From assembly GCA_963778675.1 (NCBI GenBank), contig CAVZVI010000003.1, positions 110,155 to 174,154 of the forward strand: 64,000 nt of DNA, read 5' to 3'. Shown piece by piece: positions 8,497-17,423 of the stretch. The position numbers were made by a program, and so were the translations under genes. Position 1 is the first letter of the stretch, and each line of letters starts with the position of its first letter. Under the pieces are notes generated by a model. The model ran no database searches, was not told where the DNA came from, and saw nothing but the letters and a program-made list of their open reading frames with translations. This stretch comes from CAWCDJ01 sp963778675. GTDB lineage: Bacteria > Acidobacteriota > Terriglobia > Bryobacterales > Bryobacteraceae.

Positions 8497-10062
8497 CTAT
8501 GCCATCGCGATCTTGAACGTCACGCCGAAATCAGACGGCCTCTGCTCCGGCAACTGAATCTTCAGCCCGGCCTCTTCCTGAGAAAAGCCGATCTTTCCCT
8601 TGTGCCCGAGCAGCTCGACATTGTGGATCTTGCCGGGATCCTGCGGGCTCTTCGTGCCGAGCGCCGCGATCACCGCCTCCTTCTCCGGCCAGCCCATGAC
8701 GAAGGCGTACAGCGTCTTGCCCTTCGTGGTGAAGCGGACGTCCTCCGCGGTGAGGTCTTTCCGCCCGTTCTCGTTGAAGCCCATGCGGCCCTGGCGTTCG
8801 GGCCGGGGCATGGTGCTCGGGCCCGAGCCGTAGATCTTCCACGGGCGCGTCGAGTAGATCCCTTCGCTGTTCACCGACATCCAGCCGGTGAACGCGGAAA
8901 GCACCTGCATCTCGTCCGGATCGAGCTGCCCGCTGCCCGGCAGGGGGAAGTTCAGCAGCAGGTTGCCGTTGCGGCTCACGATATCCACCAGCATATCGAC
9001 CACCAGCTTGGGAGTCTTGTACTTGATGCCCTTCTTGTAATGCCAGTTGCCGATACACGTGTCGGTCTGCCACGGATCCGGCCAGATCCGGTCCACGATG
9101 CCGCGCTCCAGGTCGAGCGCGCAGGTGCCGGTGACGCAATCTTCCCGCCGCTTGCTGGTATAGACGGCTTCCACTTTTCCGTGATGGCGTTTGGCGCTCA
9201 CGTTGTAATGGTTCGCCACCAGGCTCAGGCCGTAGCTCTCGAACGGGATGCCGCCATCGGTGTAGAGCAGGTCCGGCTGGTGCTGGTCCACCAGGTCTTT
9301 GATGCGGTTGAAATACTCCATCTTCCAGGAATCCGGCGCCACGCGGCCCATGGCCTGCGCCTTCTGCGCAAAATCGGCGGGCATGTCTTTATAGCTGTGG
9401 TAGAGGTCCGCGTAAGCGGCTTCCGTGCCGTCGTAGGGAACGCCCGCGAACTCGCCCGTCTTGTCGCTGCCGTGCGATGTAGCGAACCAGTCGAAGCTGT
9501 TGGAAAGGTGCTCGCTCACGCCGAAGCGCAGCCCGCGCTTGCGAGCCGCCTCTTTCCAGGTACCCACGATATCCTTCTTCGGGCCGGATTTCGCCGCGTT
9601 CCAGCGCGGCTGGTACTTCGAATTCCACATGTCGAAGTTGTCGTGGTGTACCCCCATGCTGACGAAATATTTGGCTCCGGCCTTCACGTAGAGATCCATC
9701 AGGTGCTCGGGATCCCACTGATCGGCCTTGAAGGTGGGGATCACATCCTTGAAGCCGACTTTGGAGGGGTGCCCGTAATGCTCCAGGTGGAACTTGTACT
9801 GCGGGCTGCCCTGGATGTACATGTTGCGCGCGTACCAGTCGCCATCCTCGGTGGCCGACTGCGGCCCCCAGTGGGCCCAGATGCCGAATTTGGCGTCGCG
9901 GTACCACTCCGGAATCCGGTAGGCCTCGAGCGATTCCCGTGTGCCCTGGAACGGGCCTTTCTCGATCGCCAGCGCCGGTTCCTGCGCCTCCGCCCGGCGG
10001 AGATGAACCGCCGGGAATGCGCCGGCCAGGGCTCCCAGCGCGCTTCTTCTACTGATCTTCAT
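8497..10062 (-). CDS. Tat-exported alpha-L-fucosidase, GH29
   Basis: The protein has 521 residues from the ATG at 10060-10062, with a twin-arginine signal (SRRSALGALAGAF). The GH29 barrel shows FGIWAHWGPQS at about 59-69, VHHDNFDMWNSKY at about 138-150, and LLYTDGGIPF with Asp269 as the likely nucleophile. The C-terminal part (about 400-521) resembles the beta-sandwich of the family. It should release alpha-L-fucose from glycans in the periplasm. The next genes on the same strand are a zinc alcohol dehydrogenase and an aldo/keto reductase, which suggests fucose or related sugar oxidation. Confidence 0.9.
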   Translation of the reverse strand: MKISRRSALGALAGAFPAVHLRRAEAQEPALAIEKGPFQGTRESLEAYRIPEWYRDAKFGIWAHWGPQSATEDGDWYARNMYIQGSPQYKFHLEHYGHPSKVGFKDVIPTFKADQWDPEHLMDLYVKAGAKYFVSMGVHHDNFDMWNSKYQPRWNAAKSGPKKDIVGTWKEAARKRGLRFGVSEHLSNSFDWFATSHGSDKTGEFAGVPYDGTEAAYADLYHSYKDMPADFAQKAQAMGRVAPDSWKMEYFNRIKDLVDQHQPDLLYTDGGIPFESYGLSLVANHYNVSAKRHHGKVEAVYTSKRREDCVTGTCALDLERGIVDRIWPDPWQTDTCIGNWHYKKGIKYKTPKLVVDMLVDIVSRNGNLLLNFPLPGSGQLDPDEMQVLSAFTGWMSVNSEGIYSTRPWKIYGSGPSTMPRPERQGRMGFNENGRKDLTAEDVRFTTKGKTLYAFVMGWPEKEAVIAALGTKSPQDPGKIHNVELLGHKGKIGFSQEEAGLKIQLPEQRPSDFGVTFKIAMA

Positions 10063-10079
10063 GTGCACTCCTTTTCCGG

Positions 10080-11132
10080 TCAAACCAGTTCCTCGTCGAA
10101 GCAGACGGCCACTTTGCCGCACTTTCCGGAAGCCATCAGGGCATAGGCGTCCGCAACCCGGTCGAGCGGGAAGCGGTGCGTCACGAGATCGGCCGGATGC
10201 AAATTCCAGCGGACCAGGCGCTCCACCAACTCCTCCATCAGCCAGGTCGAGGTCACCCATGACCCGTAAATGGTCTTCTGGTCGTGAATAATATCAGGCG
10301 ACGGGTTGAACTCCACGCGGCCTCCCTCGCCCAGGAAGACGATGCGTCCCCATTTGCGGGTGGCGCGGATGGCGGTCGCGCGCGCGCCATCGTTGGCGGA
10401 GCAGTCGACCGCGCGCTCCACACCGTGGCCACCGGTCAGCATCTTTACTTCGGCCACGTTGCCGGGCCCGCTCTTCAACACCTCGTCGCACAGGCCCAGG
10501 TCGCGCGCCAGCCGCATCCGTTCCTCGACGATATCGATGCCGAAGATGCGCTCCGCGCCGAGTTTGCGGCACAGCGCCGCGGTGGCCAGGCCGACGGGAC
10601 CGAGTCCGGTGATCAGCACCGCATGGTTGCCGCTGATCCCGATCTTTTCGAGCCCTTCGTAGACCGTGCCGAACCCGCACGCCACCTGGGCGCCATCGGC
10701 GTATGTCAGCTCTTCCGGAAGGTGGATGAGGTCCTTCTCCTCGGCCAGTAGATAATCGGCCATGCCGCCGTCGCGCTGCCATCCGTACGCGCGGCGGTAC
10801 TTCCCGCTGGTGCAGGAGATCATGTATCCGCGCCGGCAGTCGTTGCACACCCCGCAGCCCGAGATGTGATACACAATGACGCGGTCCCCCGCGCCGAAGC
10901 GCCGGCAGCCCGGACCGGTCTTAACGATCTGCCCGCACGGCTCGTGTCCGGCGATCACGCCCTGGTAGCCCTCCGGCCCCTTGCCCAGGTGCTCGTGATA
11001 AATGCAGCGGATGTCCGACCCGCAGATGGTGGAGGCTTTCATGCGCAGCAGCACTTCGCCGTGGCCGGGTTCGGGCGCCGCCACCTCTCTCAATTCGGCC
11101 GTGCTGTTGCCCGGCAGGTAGGCTCCGGTCAT
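10080..11132 (-). CDS. Zinc-dependent alcohol/sugar dehydrogenase (MDR family)
   Basis: The protein has 350 residues. The start ATG at 11130-11132 overlaps the stop of the upstream aldo/keto reductase (ATGA). Catalytic zinc ligands are Cys37 (TICGSDIR) and His63-Glu64 (AGHEPCG). Structural zinc cysteines are at 93, 96, 99 and 107. The Rossmann segment LITGLGPVGLATAALCRK follows. It is closest in style to L-iditol/threonine/fucose-type dehydrogenases. Given the neighbouring fucosidase, a sugar substrate is the best guess. Confidence 0.88.
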   Translation of the reverse strand: MTGAYLPGNSTAELREVAAPEPGHGEVLLRMKASTICGSDIRCIYHEHLGKGPEGYQGVIAGHEPCGQIVKTGPGCRRFGAGDRVIVYHISGCGVCNDCRRGYMISCTSGKYRRAYGWQRDGGMADYLLAEEKDLIHLPEELTYADGAQVACGFGTVYEGLEKIGISGNHAVLITGLGPVGLATAALCRKLGAERIFGIDIVEERMRLARDLGLCDEVLKSGPGNVAEVKMLTGGHGVERAVDCSANDGARATAIRATRKWGRIVFLGEGGRVEFNPSPDIIHDQKTIYGSWVTSTWLMEELVERLVRWNLHPADLVTHRFPLDRVADAYALMASGKCGKVAVCFDEELV

Positions 11133-12142
11133 TGAGCGATCTCTCCGTTCAGGTCCCACAGGTCTTCCCAGCTCTGGCCCGCCTTCCACAGGAAGACCTG
11201 CCCCTTGATCAGCCTGCAATTGCGGTCGATGGCCGCGATGTCGCGCATATCTTCGGCGGTCAGCGGCTCGCTCACCACTCCCTGCAGGTTGGCCAGGTAG
11301 TTGCGGCGGTTGGTGGAAAACGGAATCGGTGTCTGTCCGCGCTGCACCGCCCACTTGATGCACACCACCGCGGGATGGATGCCCAGCCGCCGGGCAATCC
11401 TCACGATCACCGGGTCGTCCATGTCGGATGTGTCTTCCGGGGTACGATCGCGGTCGGGGCGGTTGGGCGAGCCGACCGGAGAGTAGCCCACCGGCTGGAT
11501 GCCGCTGGCGCGCACGAAGTCGAACAGCGCAGGCTGCTGGAAGTGCGGATGCAGCTCCATTTCGTTGATCGCCGGCTTGATCCGCGCATCGTGCAGCAAC
11601 AGCTCGAGCTTCGGGATCGTCATGTTGGAAGTCCCGATGTGCCGTACCAGGCCGAGGTCCACCAGCTTCTCCATCTGCCGCCAGGTCTTCATGAAATTGG
11701 CGTGGATATAAGGACGCGCGTCGGGGCTCCGCGATCCGGCGTCGCACCCCGGCGGATGGAAATTGGGGAATGGCCAGTGGACCAGGTACATGTCGAGGTA
11801 ATCCAGCCCCAGGTCGGCGAGCGACTTCCGGCATGACGGGATCACGTCGTTCTCGGCGTGCTTATCGTTCCAGAGCTTGGAGGTGATCCACAGCTCGTCG
11901 CGCCTGAGACCCGCGGCAACTGCGGCGGCCAGCGCCCCGCCGATGCGGTCCTCGTTGCCGTACACCGACGCGCAGTCGATGTGCCGGTAGCCCACGCCGA
12001 TCGCGCCCCGGACAGCCTCCGCGACCCGCTCCGCCGCGGCGTGGTCGGAGCCGAAAGTTCCCAGTCCGATCGCCGGCATCTGCGCGCCGGTAGAGAGCGT
12101 GCGTTTGGGGATCAGGGCGGGATCTATAACGGTATCGATCAT
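11129..12142 (-). CDS. Aldo/keto reductase
   Basis: The protein has 337 residues from the ATG at 12140-12142. The AKR barrel shows the tetrad residues in YRHIDCASVYGNED (Asp and Tyr), TSKLWNDKH (Lys) and YLVHWPFPNFHPP (His). The cofactor end includes SNMTIPKLELLLHDARI and the late PFSTNRRNYLANLQGVV. It should reduce a carbonyl with NADPH. It forms a tight operon with the dehydrogenase and fucosidase downstream. Confidence 0.87.
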   Translation of the reverse strand: MIDTVIDPALIPKRTLSTGAQMPAIGLGTFGSDHAAAERVAEAVRGAIGVGYRHIDCASVYGNEDRIGGALAAAVAAGLRRDELWITSKLWNDKHAENDVIPSCRKSLADLGLDYLDMYLVHWPFPNFHPPGCDAGSRSPDARPYIHANFMKTWRQMEKLVDLGLVRHIGTSNMTIPKLELLLHDARIKPAINEMELHPHFQQPALFDFVRASGIQPVGYSPVGSPNRPDRDRTPEDTSDMDDPVIVRIARRLGIHPAVVCIKWAVQRGQTPIPFSTNRRNYLANLQGVVSEPLTAEDMRDIAAIDRNCRLIKGQVFLWKAGQSWEDLWDLNGEIAQ

Positions 12143-12272
12143 CTCGGGAGACAGTGTATCAGGCGGCGGGGGCCGGGCGCCCGCCAGGCTGCATTCACTC
12201 CGTTTCTCCCCCAATTCGTGAGTTCACCGGGGGCACGAGAGCATCAACGGTAACGTACGGGAGGCGTGCAAA

Positions 12273-13019
12273 ATGCAAGGATCATTAGCGAGGCGCTCGT
12301 TCGCGGAATTTGTAGGAACCTTCTGGCTGGTCTTCGGCGGATGCGGAGCCGCCGTGCTGGCGGCCACGTTTCCGAATACGGGCATTGGCTTCCTGGGAGT
12401 CTCCCTGGCCTTCGGGCTCACCCTGTTGAGCATGGGGTATGCAATCGGGCACATCTCCGGGTGCCACATTAATCCCGCTGTATCGGTCGGCATGGTGGCG
12501 GCCCGGCGGCTTCCCTTCTCCGACCTGCCGGCCTACCTCATTGCCCAGGTGTTGGGCGGTATCGCGGCAGGCGGAGTGCTCTACGTAGTCGCCAGCGGGA
12601 AACCGGGCTTCACCCTGGCGAGTGGATTCGCGTCCAACGGATACGGGGTGCACTCTCCGGGCGGTTATTCGCTGTTGGCGTGCGCCGTCATCGAGGTCGT
12701 TCTGACCCTGATGTTCCTCGTCATCATTCTGGGCGCGACCGACCGCCGCGCGCCGCAGGGATTCGCACCCATCGCGATGGGGCTCGGCCTGACCTTAATC
12801 AACCTGATCGGAATTCCGGTCACGAACTGTTCCGTGAATCCTGCACGCAGCATGGGGCCGGCCGTGTTCGCGGGCGGCTGGCCGATGGATCAACTGTGGT
12901 TGTTCTGGGCTGCGCCGATTGCCGGCGCGCTCCTCGGAGCTCTGGTGTACTACCTGTTCGCGCACGAATGGCAGCTCTCCACCGGCGAGGTTCCTCACGC
13001 GCTGCCGACCCGCATGTAG
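12273..13019 (+). CDS. aqpZ: Aquaporin Z-like water channel
   Basis: This 248-residue MIP-family channel has six predicted spans and both half-helix motifs, NPA at 67-69 (GCHINPAVS) and at 189-191 (CSVNPARS with the selectivity-filter Arg192). The length and CSVNPARSMGPAVF wording match AqpZ rather than glycerol facilitators. A hairpin typical of a terminator follows at 13042-13075. Confidence 0.93.
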   Translation: MQGSLARRSFAEFVGTFWLVFGGCGAAVLAATFPNTGIGFLGVSLAFGLTLLSMGYAIGHISGCHINPAVSVGMVAARRLPFSDLPAYLIAQVLGGIAAGGVLYVVASGKPGFTLASGFASNGYGVHSPGGYSLLACAVIEVVLTLMFLVIILGATDRRAPQGFAPIAMGLGLTLINLIGIPVTNCSVNPARSMGPAVFAGGWPMDQLWLFWAAPIAGALLGALVYYLFAHEWQLSTGEVPHALPTRM

Positions 13020-13041
13020 CACGCATTCGAACGGCAGGGCC

Positions 13042-13075
13042 GCCCGCCGGAAACATCTGGCCGTTTCCGGTGGGC
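13042..13075 (+). terminator. Hairpin downstream of aqpZ
   Basis: A 13-bp inverted repeat (gcccgccggaaac / gtttccggtgggc, one G-T pair) with an 8-base loop lies 22 bases after the aqpZ stop. Ttgtgttt follows shortly after, so a rho-independent terminator is likely. Confidence 0.6.
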
Positions 13076-13086
13076 GCTCCTTGTGT

Positions 13087-13542
13087 TTACTCCGGAATGA
13101 AAATGAGACCGCAATGAAGATCACTTCGCTCACCTGAGCTGCTGACGGTGAAGGTGGAGGTGATGAACCCGCGGGCAGCCGTGAATTGTCCCTCGCCGCC
13201 TTCCACATTCCAGGTCGCCGAGCCCGCCAGAACGCCGGGCTCCAAGTCCCGGACGAGGTGACCTTCGCCTACTGTCGAGAACCGCAGAACATGATCGCCG
13301 TCGTCTCCGAACGTGATTTCACCCTGTTCCTGAAATTCGCCGGGCGCCGTCACCCGCAGCTCCGACTCGAAGAACGCCAGTCCGCCCTCCGAGGCCTTCA
13401 GGTCGGTCTCGACCCCGGAGGGCTGGACGATGGTGCTCATCACGCAACTGGTGGCACTGCCCGTGGTCCGCAGGATTTCGGTGTGGTCCGCGGTCCGCGA
13501 GGTCTGGCTGATGAAGTGCATTACATAGACGAGTTTCCGCAT
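13087..13542 (-). CDS. Conserved hypothetical small protein
   Basis: About 151 residues from MRKLVYVMHF. The C-terminal half (GEITFGDDGDHVLRFSTVGEG, SATWNVEGGEGQFTAARG, ITSTFTV, HCGLIFIPE) has the alternating pattern of a beta-barrel, similar in style to the allene-oxide-cyclase-like/DUF3224 barrels. That link is a guess. No signal peptide is evident. It lies downstream of the HdeD-like gene on the same strand, with 12 bases between. Confidence 0.62.
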   Translation of the reverse strand: MRKLVYVMHFISQTSRTADHTEILRTTGSATSCVMSTIVQPSGVETDLKASEGGLAFFESELRVTAPGEFQEQGEITFGDDGDHVLRFSTVGEGHLVRDLEPGVLAGSATWNVEGGEGQFTAARGFITSTFTVSSSGERSDLHCGLIFIPE

Positions 13543-13563
13543 ATACCTCACGGACCGCGAAAA

Positions 13564-14139
13564 TCAATGCGCAGGCGCCGGCATGGCCGGGCCGCTCAAG
13601 GACAAGCCGCTGAAACCACGGAGGCGGATCCCCAGGACCACCTCGATGATTCCGAAGATGAACGCGTAAGCGCCGACCCACAAGGCCACCACGAGGGCGC
13701 CGGCGATCGGCATAAACAGGATCAGGAAGCCGAAGATGACGGAGGCGGCGCCGGCCAAAGCCAGCAGCCACTCGCCCGAAATGTACTGCCTGAGCCGGAT
13801 GGCGGCAGCGATTTCGAGGACGCCCGTCACGATGGCCCACGCTCCAATCACGATTACCAGAGCCAGCACCGTGATGGTGGGCCACAACACCGTCAGAGCG
13901 CATGCCGCCAGCCCGGCCAGGCCCTCGAAAACCAGCGCGCCCCAGCGCTCGTGCCGCTCGGCGGCCCGCACGGCGCCTACGATGCTCATCACCCCGTCGA
14001 TCAAGGCGTAGGCCGCGAACAGGAAGACCAGGGCGGCCAGGGTGATGCCGGGCCACAGGAAGGTAATGACGCCGAAGGCGATTCCGGCCAGGCCGCGAAT
14101 CACCAGCGACCACCAGTTTCTTGCCAACGCGACTCTCAT
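13564..14139 (-). CDS. HdeD family membrane protein (DUF308)
   Basis: The 191-residue protein has six predicted membrane spans arranged as three two-helix repeats, each with a GLAGIAFGVITFLWPGITL-like pattern. This is the HdeD/DUF308 acid-stress family. ATG is at 14137-14139, four bases after the Hsp20 stop, so the two stress genes are almost certainly cotranscribed. The exact role is unknown beyond membrane stress tolerance. Confidence 0.88.
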   Translation of the reverse strand: MRVALARNWWSLVIRGLAGIAFGVITFLWPGITLAALVFLFAAYALIDGVMSIVGAVRAAERHERWGALVFEGLAGLAACALTVLWPTITVLALVIVIGAWAIVTGVLEIAAAIRLRQYISGEWLLALAGAASVIFGFLILFMPIAGALVVALWVGAYAFIFGIIEVVLGIRLRGFSGLSLSGPAMPAPAH

Positions 14140-14143
14140 AGGT

Positions 14144-14692
14144 TTACGCCGCCTTTTCCGTGCCTCCCGTTGGCCGGGAAGCGGGCTCGATCGGGATCTC
14201 GCGACGCTGGCTCCGCTGGGCTTCCATCGGCACCATGATTTCGAGAACGCCGTTTTCGTAACGGGCACGAGCCTCGTCCACCTTGGCCCCCTCGGGCAGC
14301 GGGATGCTTCGATAGAAGCGCCCATACTTGCGCTCGGTCAGGTGGATGCCGCCCTCTTCGCGCTCCTGCTCGACCTTGCGTTCCCCCTGCAGGATAATCG
14401 CTTCGCCGGTGATCTCGAGCTTCACGTCGCCGGGTTTGACTCCCGGGAGATCCGCGCGCACGACGTAGTTTCCTTCGCGCTCGGAGATTTCGATGACCGG
14501 CACCCACGCTGTCGGTTCTTCCTCGCCGGGCGCGGGGACCCTCCCCAAGGCACGGTCCATCTCCTCACTCATCCTCCTCATGAGGGAAAACGGACCCATT
14601 CGAAACAGGTCGGCGGGCCCGATTGCCACCCGGAGCGGATAACCGCCCTGGTGTTGCGGAGCCTGCTGACCGCCGCTTCTCTCTTTTGCCAT
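14144..14692 (-). CDS. Hsp20/alpha-crystallin small heat-shock protein
   Basis: The protein has 182 residues. ATG at 14690-14692 follows a GAGG ribosome site. The alpha-crystallin domain runs from about residue 60 to 150, with NYVVRADLPGVKPGDVKLEI and ENGVLEIMVPM, the latter being the usual dimer-interface strand. The N-terminal 50 residues hold the FSLMRRMSEEMDRALGR helix. It is a holdase that prevents aggregation and sits in an operon with the HdeD-like gene. Confidence 0.92.
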   Translation of the reverse strand: MAKERSGGQQAPQHQGGYPLRVAIGPADLFRMGPFSLMRRMSEEMDRALGRVPAPGEEEPTAWVPVIEISEREGNYVVRADLPGVKPGDVKLEITGEAIILQGERKVEQEREEGGIHLTERKYGRFYRSIPLPEGAKVDEARARYENGVLEIMVPMEAQRSQRREIPIEPASRPTGGTEKAA

Positions 14693-14856
14693 TGATGCCT
14701 CCTCGATTCTTACCGGTGACATCGGGGACCTCCGGCGGCGGAACAACCCGTACCACAGGCGGAGTGAATCAGCCGGAGGTCCCCACCGGCATGGATATGC
14801 AGTGCAGGTGCGATGCCAAGCCGGCCGGCAGACACACGACGGGCGCCCAATGGCGG

Positions 14857-15128
14857 TTAAGGCCGGGTGAATTCGAGCATCATGTTATCCACGTAACACC
14901 AGCCCCAATCCTCGCCGGGCTCGAAAGAGCGAATGATCGGGTGTTTGGTGTGATGGAAATGTTTGGTGGCGTGGCGATTCGGCGAGGAATCGCAGCAGCC
15001 GACGTGTCCGCACGTGAGGCACAGGCGAAGGTGAACCCACCAGTCCCCGTTTTGAGGCACTCTTCGCATCCCTGCGGCGTGCTCGGCTTCACATTGTGAA
15101 CCTGGTCCAGATGAGTACATTCAGGCAT
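14857..15128 (-). CDS. UBP-type zinc finger protein, frameshifted
   Basis: About 90 residues from ATG at 15126-15128, preceded by AGGAGGG. It begins MPECTHLDQV, then GCEECLK in one frame, and continues LRLCLTCGHVGCCDSSPNRH, HTKHPIIRSFEPGEDWGWCY in the next. The Cys/His spacing is that of the UBP/ZnF-UBP domain. The frame break sits at a C run at 15045-15048 on the plus strand; five instead of four bases would join the frames. Small bacterial UBP fingers often accompany redox enzymes, and here a quinone oxidoreductase lies just upstream. Confidence 0.8.
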
Positions 15129-15148
15129 ACAATCCCTCCTGTATCTCT

Positions 15149-16154
15149 TTATCCTACTTGAAGGATGATCTTGCCCAGCACGTGGCCTTTCATCAATCCG
15201 TTCATGGGCTTTGGCCGCTTCGGCCAGGGGATAAGCCGCCGCGATCGGAACCTCGAGCCGGGACGCATCCACCGCAAGGTTGAGCGCCTCGAACTCGCGC
15301 ACGCCGGCCACCGCGTCATAAGACTTCATGCGGATGCCCGGCCGCGCCGCCGGCACAGGTTCCACGCCGTTCGGCCACGCGGCCCGTCCGCCCGGGCGAA
15401 GTGCGTCCAGACACCGTTCGAAACCCTCCCCGCCCACCAGGGCGAGAACGGCGTCGATTCCATCGGGAGCGAATGCGCGCGCGGCGGCCAGGATATCGCC
15501 GCGGCGAGCGTCCACCGCGGCAGCGGCGCCCAGTCGCCGAACCAGCATCTGCCCGTCGTCACCGGATGCCGTTGCCAGAACCCGCGCTCCGCGAAGCTTG
15601 GCAAACTGGATGGCGAGGGTTCCCACGCCGCCCGAGCCGCCGTGAACGATCACCGCTTCGTCCTTGCGGATCTCGAGGGCGTCGTCGATTCCCTGCAGCG
15701 CCGTCAATCCGGTGGTCGGGATCGCGCCCGCTTGCTTCAGGCTGAGCCGCTCAGGGAATCAGCGAGACTTTGCCCGCATCCACCGCCACGTACTCCGCAT
15801 AGAATCCGCCCTTCGGGTTGGCAAAGCTGTACGCATAGACCGCGTCCCCAACCCTGAACCGCCCTACGTGGGAACCCAGTGCGGCCACCCGTCCGGCCCC
15901 GTCCGTGCCCAGCACCAGCGGAAACGCGGCGCCTTCGATCGGGATCTCGCCGGCACGCATCTCCGCATCCCAGATCCCCACGCCGGCGGTCTTCATCTCG
16001 ATCAGCACCTCGCCGTGATCGAGAGCCGGCACTTCGGCTTGTGCAGCGACAATACCTCCGGTCCGCCGTAGCGGTCGATGGCCGCCGCGCGCATCGTATC
16101 CGGAATCGGCTCCCCGGTATTCGCCGTGCTACTCTTCTTCGATTGGATAGCCAT
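15149..16154 (-). CDS. NADPH:quinone reductase-like MDR oxidoreductase, three apparent frameshifts
   Basis: The full family sequence can be followed over three frames. MRAAAIDRYGGPEVL leads into ALDHGEVLIEMKTAGV (break near 16032), then YVAVDAGKVSLIP meets a TGA before RLSLKQAGAIPTTGLTALQG (break near 15753). The Rossmann part VIVHGGSGGVGTLAIQFAK follows, and the end GHVLGKIILQVG needs a shift near 15195. No zinc ligands are seen, as in quinone reductases. A start at 16154 or 16094 (MRAAAI) is possible. It may be a real pseudogene or carry sequencing errors. Confidence 0.78.
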
Positions 16155-16303
16155 ACTGATCCACCTGCCAGATCGTCTCCTCAGGCTCCCGCCCCAAACC
16201 ACCATCGTAACGCTCCGAGTCGAGGCGGGAGGGCAGCGCATCCACGCCGGGATGGCGTCCGGGGAGTCACCAACCGGATTCGGCCGGCACCGCCGATGGC
16301 CGC

Positions 16304-17263
16304 TTAGACATGCGCTCCGCCGGCCCGTTGGTTACGCTGCTGCTGCGGCGGCGCGGTAATGCCCAGGCGCCGCATCTTGTAGAACAAGGTCGAGCGCGGC
16401 ACCCCGAGGCGCGCCGCCGCAGTGGTGATGATGCCGTTCACGTCGCGAAGCGTTCGCAGGATGTGGGCCCGCTCCGCCTCCTTGAGGGTGATGGGGATCG
16501 GTTCCATCTCGCCCTCGCCGTCCGCGGAGCCCAACTCCGCCAGCGGCGCCTCGAGAACCGAGTCGCGCGACAGAATTACGGCCCGCTCCAGGAAATTCTC
16601 CAGCTCGCGGATGTTCCCCGGCCACGGATAGCGGGAAAGGCCCTCGATCACATCCGGCGGGATCACTTCGATATCCTTGCTCATCCGGTGCGAAAACGTA
16701 TCGACAAAGTGCATCACCAGCAGCGGTATGTCTTCGCGCCGTTCGCGCAGCGCCGGCATCCGGATGGGAAACACATTCAGCCGGTAGAACAGATCCATGC
16801 GGAACGTGCCTTCGGCCACCATTTTGCGCAAATCGTGCTGCGTGGCGGCGATCAGCCGGACATTTGTGGTGAGGGTCCGGGTGCTGCCCAGGCGTTCGAA
16901 CTCGTGCTCCTGCAGCACCCGCAGGAGCTTCGGCTGCAATTCGAGAGCGATATCGCCCACCTCGTCGAGGAACAGCGTTCCGTGGTTCGCCAGTTCGAAC
17001 CGTCCGGCGCGCTGGGCGATCGCGCCGGTGAAAGCCCCGCGTTCGTGGCCGAACAGTTCGCTTTCGAGCAACCCCATGGGAATCGCGGCGCAGTTCACCT
17101 TCACGAACGGGTGCTGGCGGCGCCCGCTCATCTCGTGGATGGCGGCCGCCAGGCGGCCTTTCCCGGTTCCCGTTTCACCCAGAATCAAAACCGTCGAGTC
17201 AGTAGGCGCCACGATGGCGGCCTGCTGCATGACTCGGCGAAGTGGCGCGCTTTCCCCGACCAT
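16304..17263 (-). CDS. Sigma-54-dependent transcriptional activator without sensory domain (PspF-like layout)
   Basis: The 319-residue protein starts almost directly with the AAA+ domain (VGESAPLRRVMQQ). Motifs are Walker A GETGTGKG at about 29-36, the sigma-54-contact loop GAFTGA, Walker B TLFLDEVGD, and VIEGLSRYPWPGNIRELENF. The C-terminus is a Fis-type helix-turn-helix (GIITTAAARLGVPRSTLFYK). Walker A has Gly where the family usually has Glu. A stop codon precedes in frame, so no receiver, GAF or PAS domain is attached. The length matches stand-alone activators such as PspF. Confidence 0.88.
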   Translation of the reverse strand: MVGESAPLRRVMQQAAIVAPTDSTVLILGETGTGKGRLAAAIHEMSGRRQHPFVKVNCAAIPMGLLESELFGHERGAFTGAIAQRAGRFELANHGTLFLDEVGDIALELQPKLLRVLQEHEFERLGSTRTLTTNVRLIAATQHDLRKMVAEGTFRMDLFYRLNVFPIRMPALRERREDIPLLVMHFVDTFSHRMSKDIEVIPPDVIEGLSRYPWPGNIRELENFLERAVILSRDSVLEAPLAELGSADGEGEMEPIPITLKEAERAHILRTLRDVNGIITTAAARLGVPRSTLFYKMRRLGITAPPQQQRNQRAGGAHV

Positions 17264-17423
17264 GAGTCTCTCGCTGGCTTGGTTGACTGCTCTACCCCTA
17301 CACTAGCGTTTCCTCCGCCCAATCGCTAGAGCGAACATGATTTACGCGGCGGCCGGCTGGTCGTTTCCGCGCCTTTCGCTGATTTGCGCGTCTGCGGACA
17401 CGCACTTCGACATTGTCCGTAAG

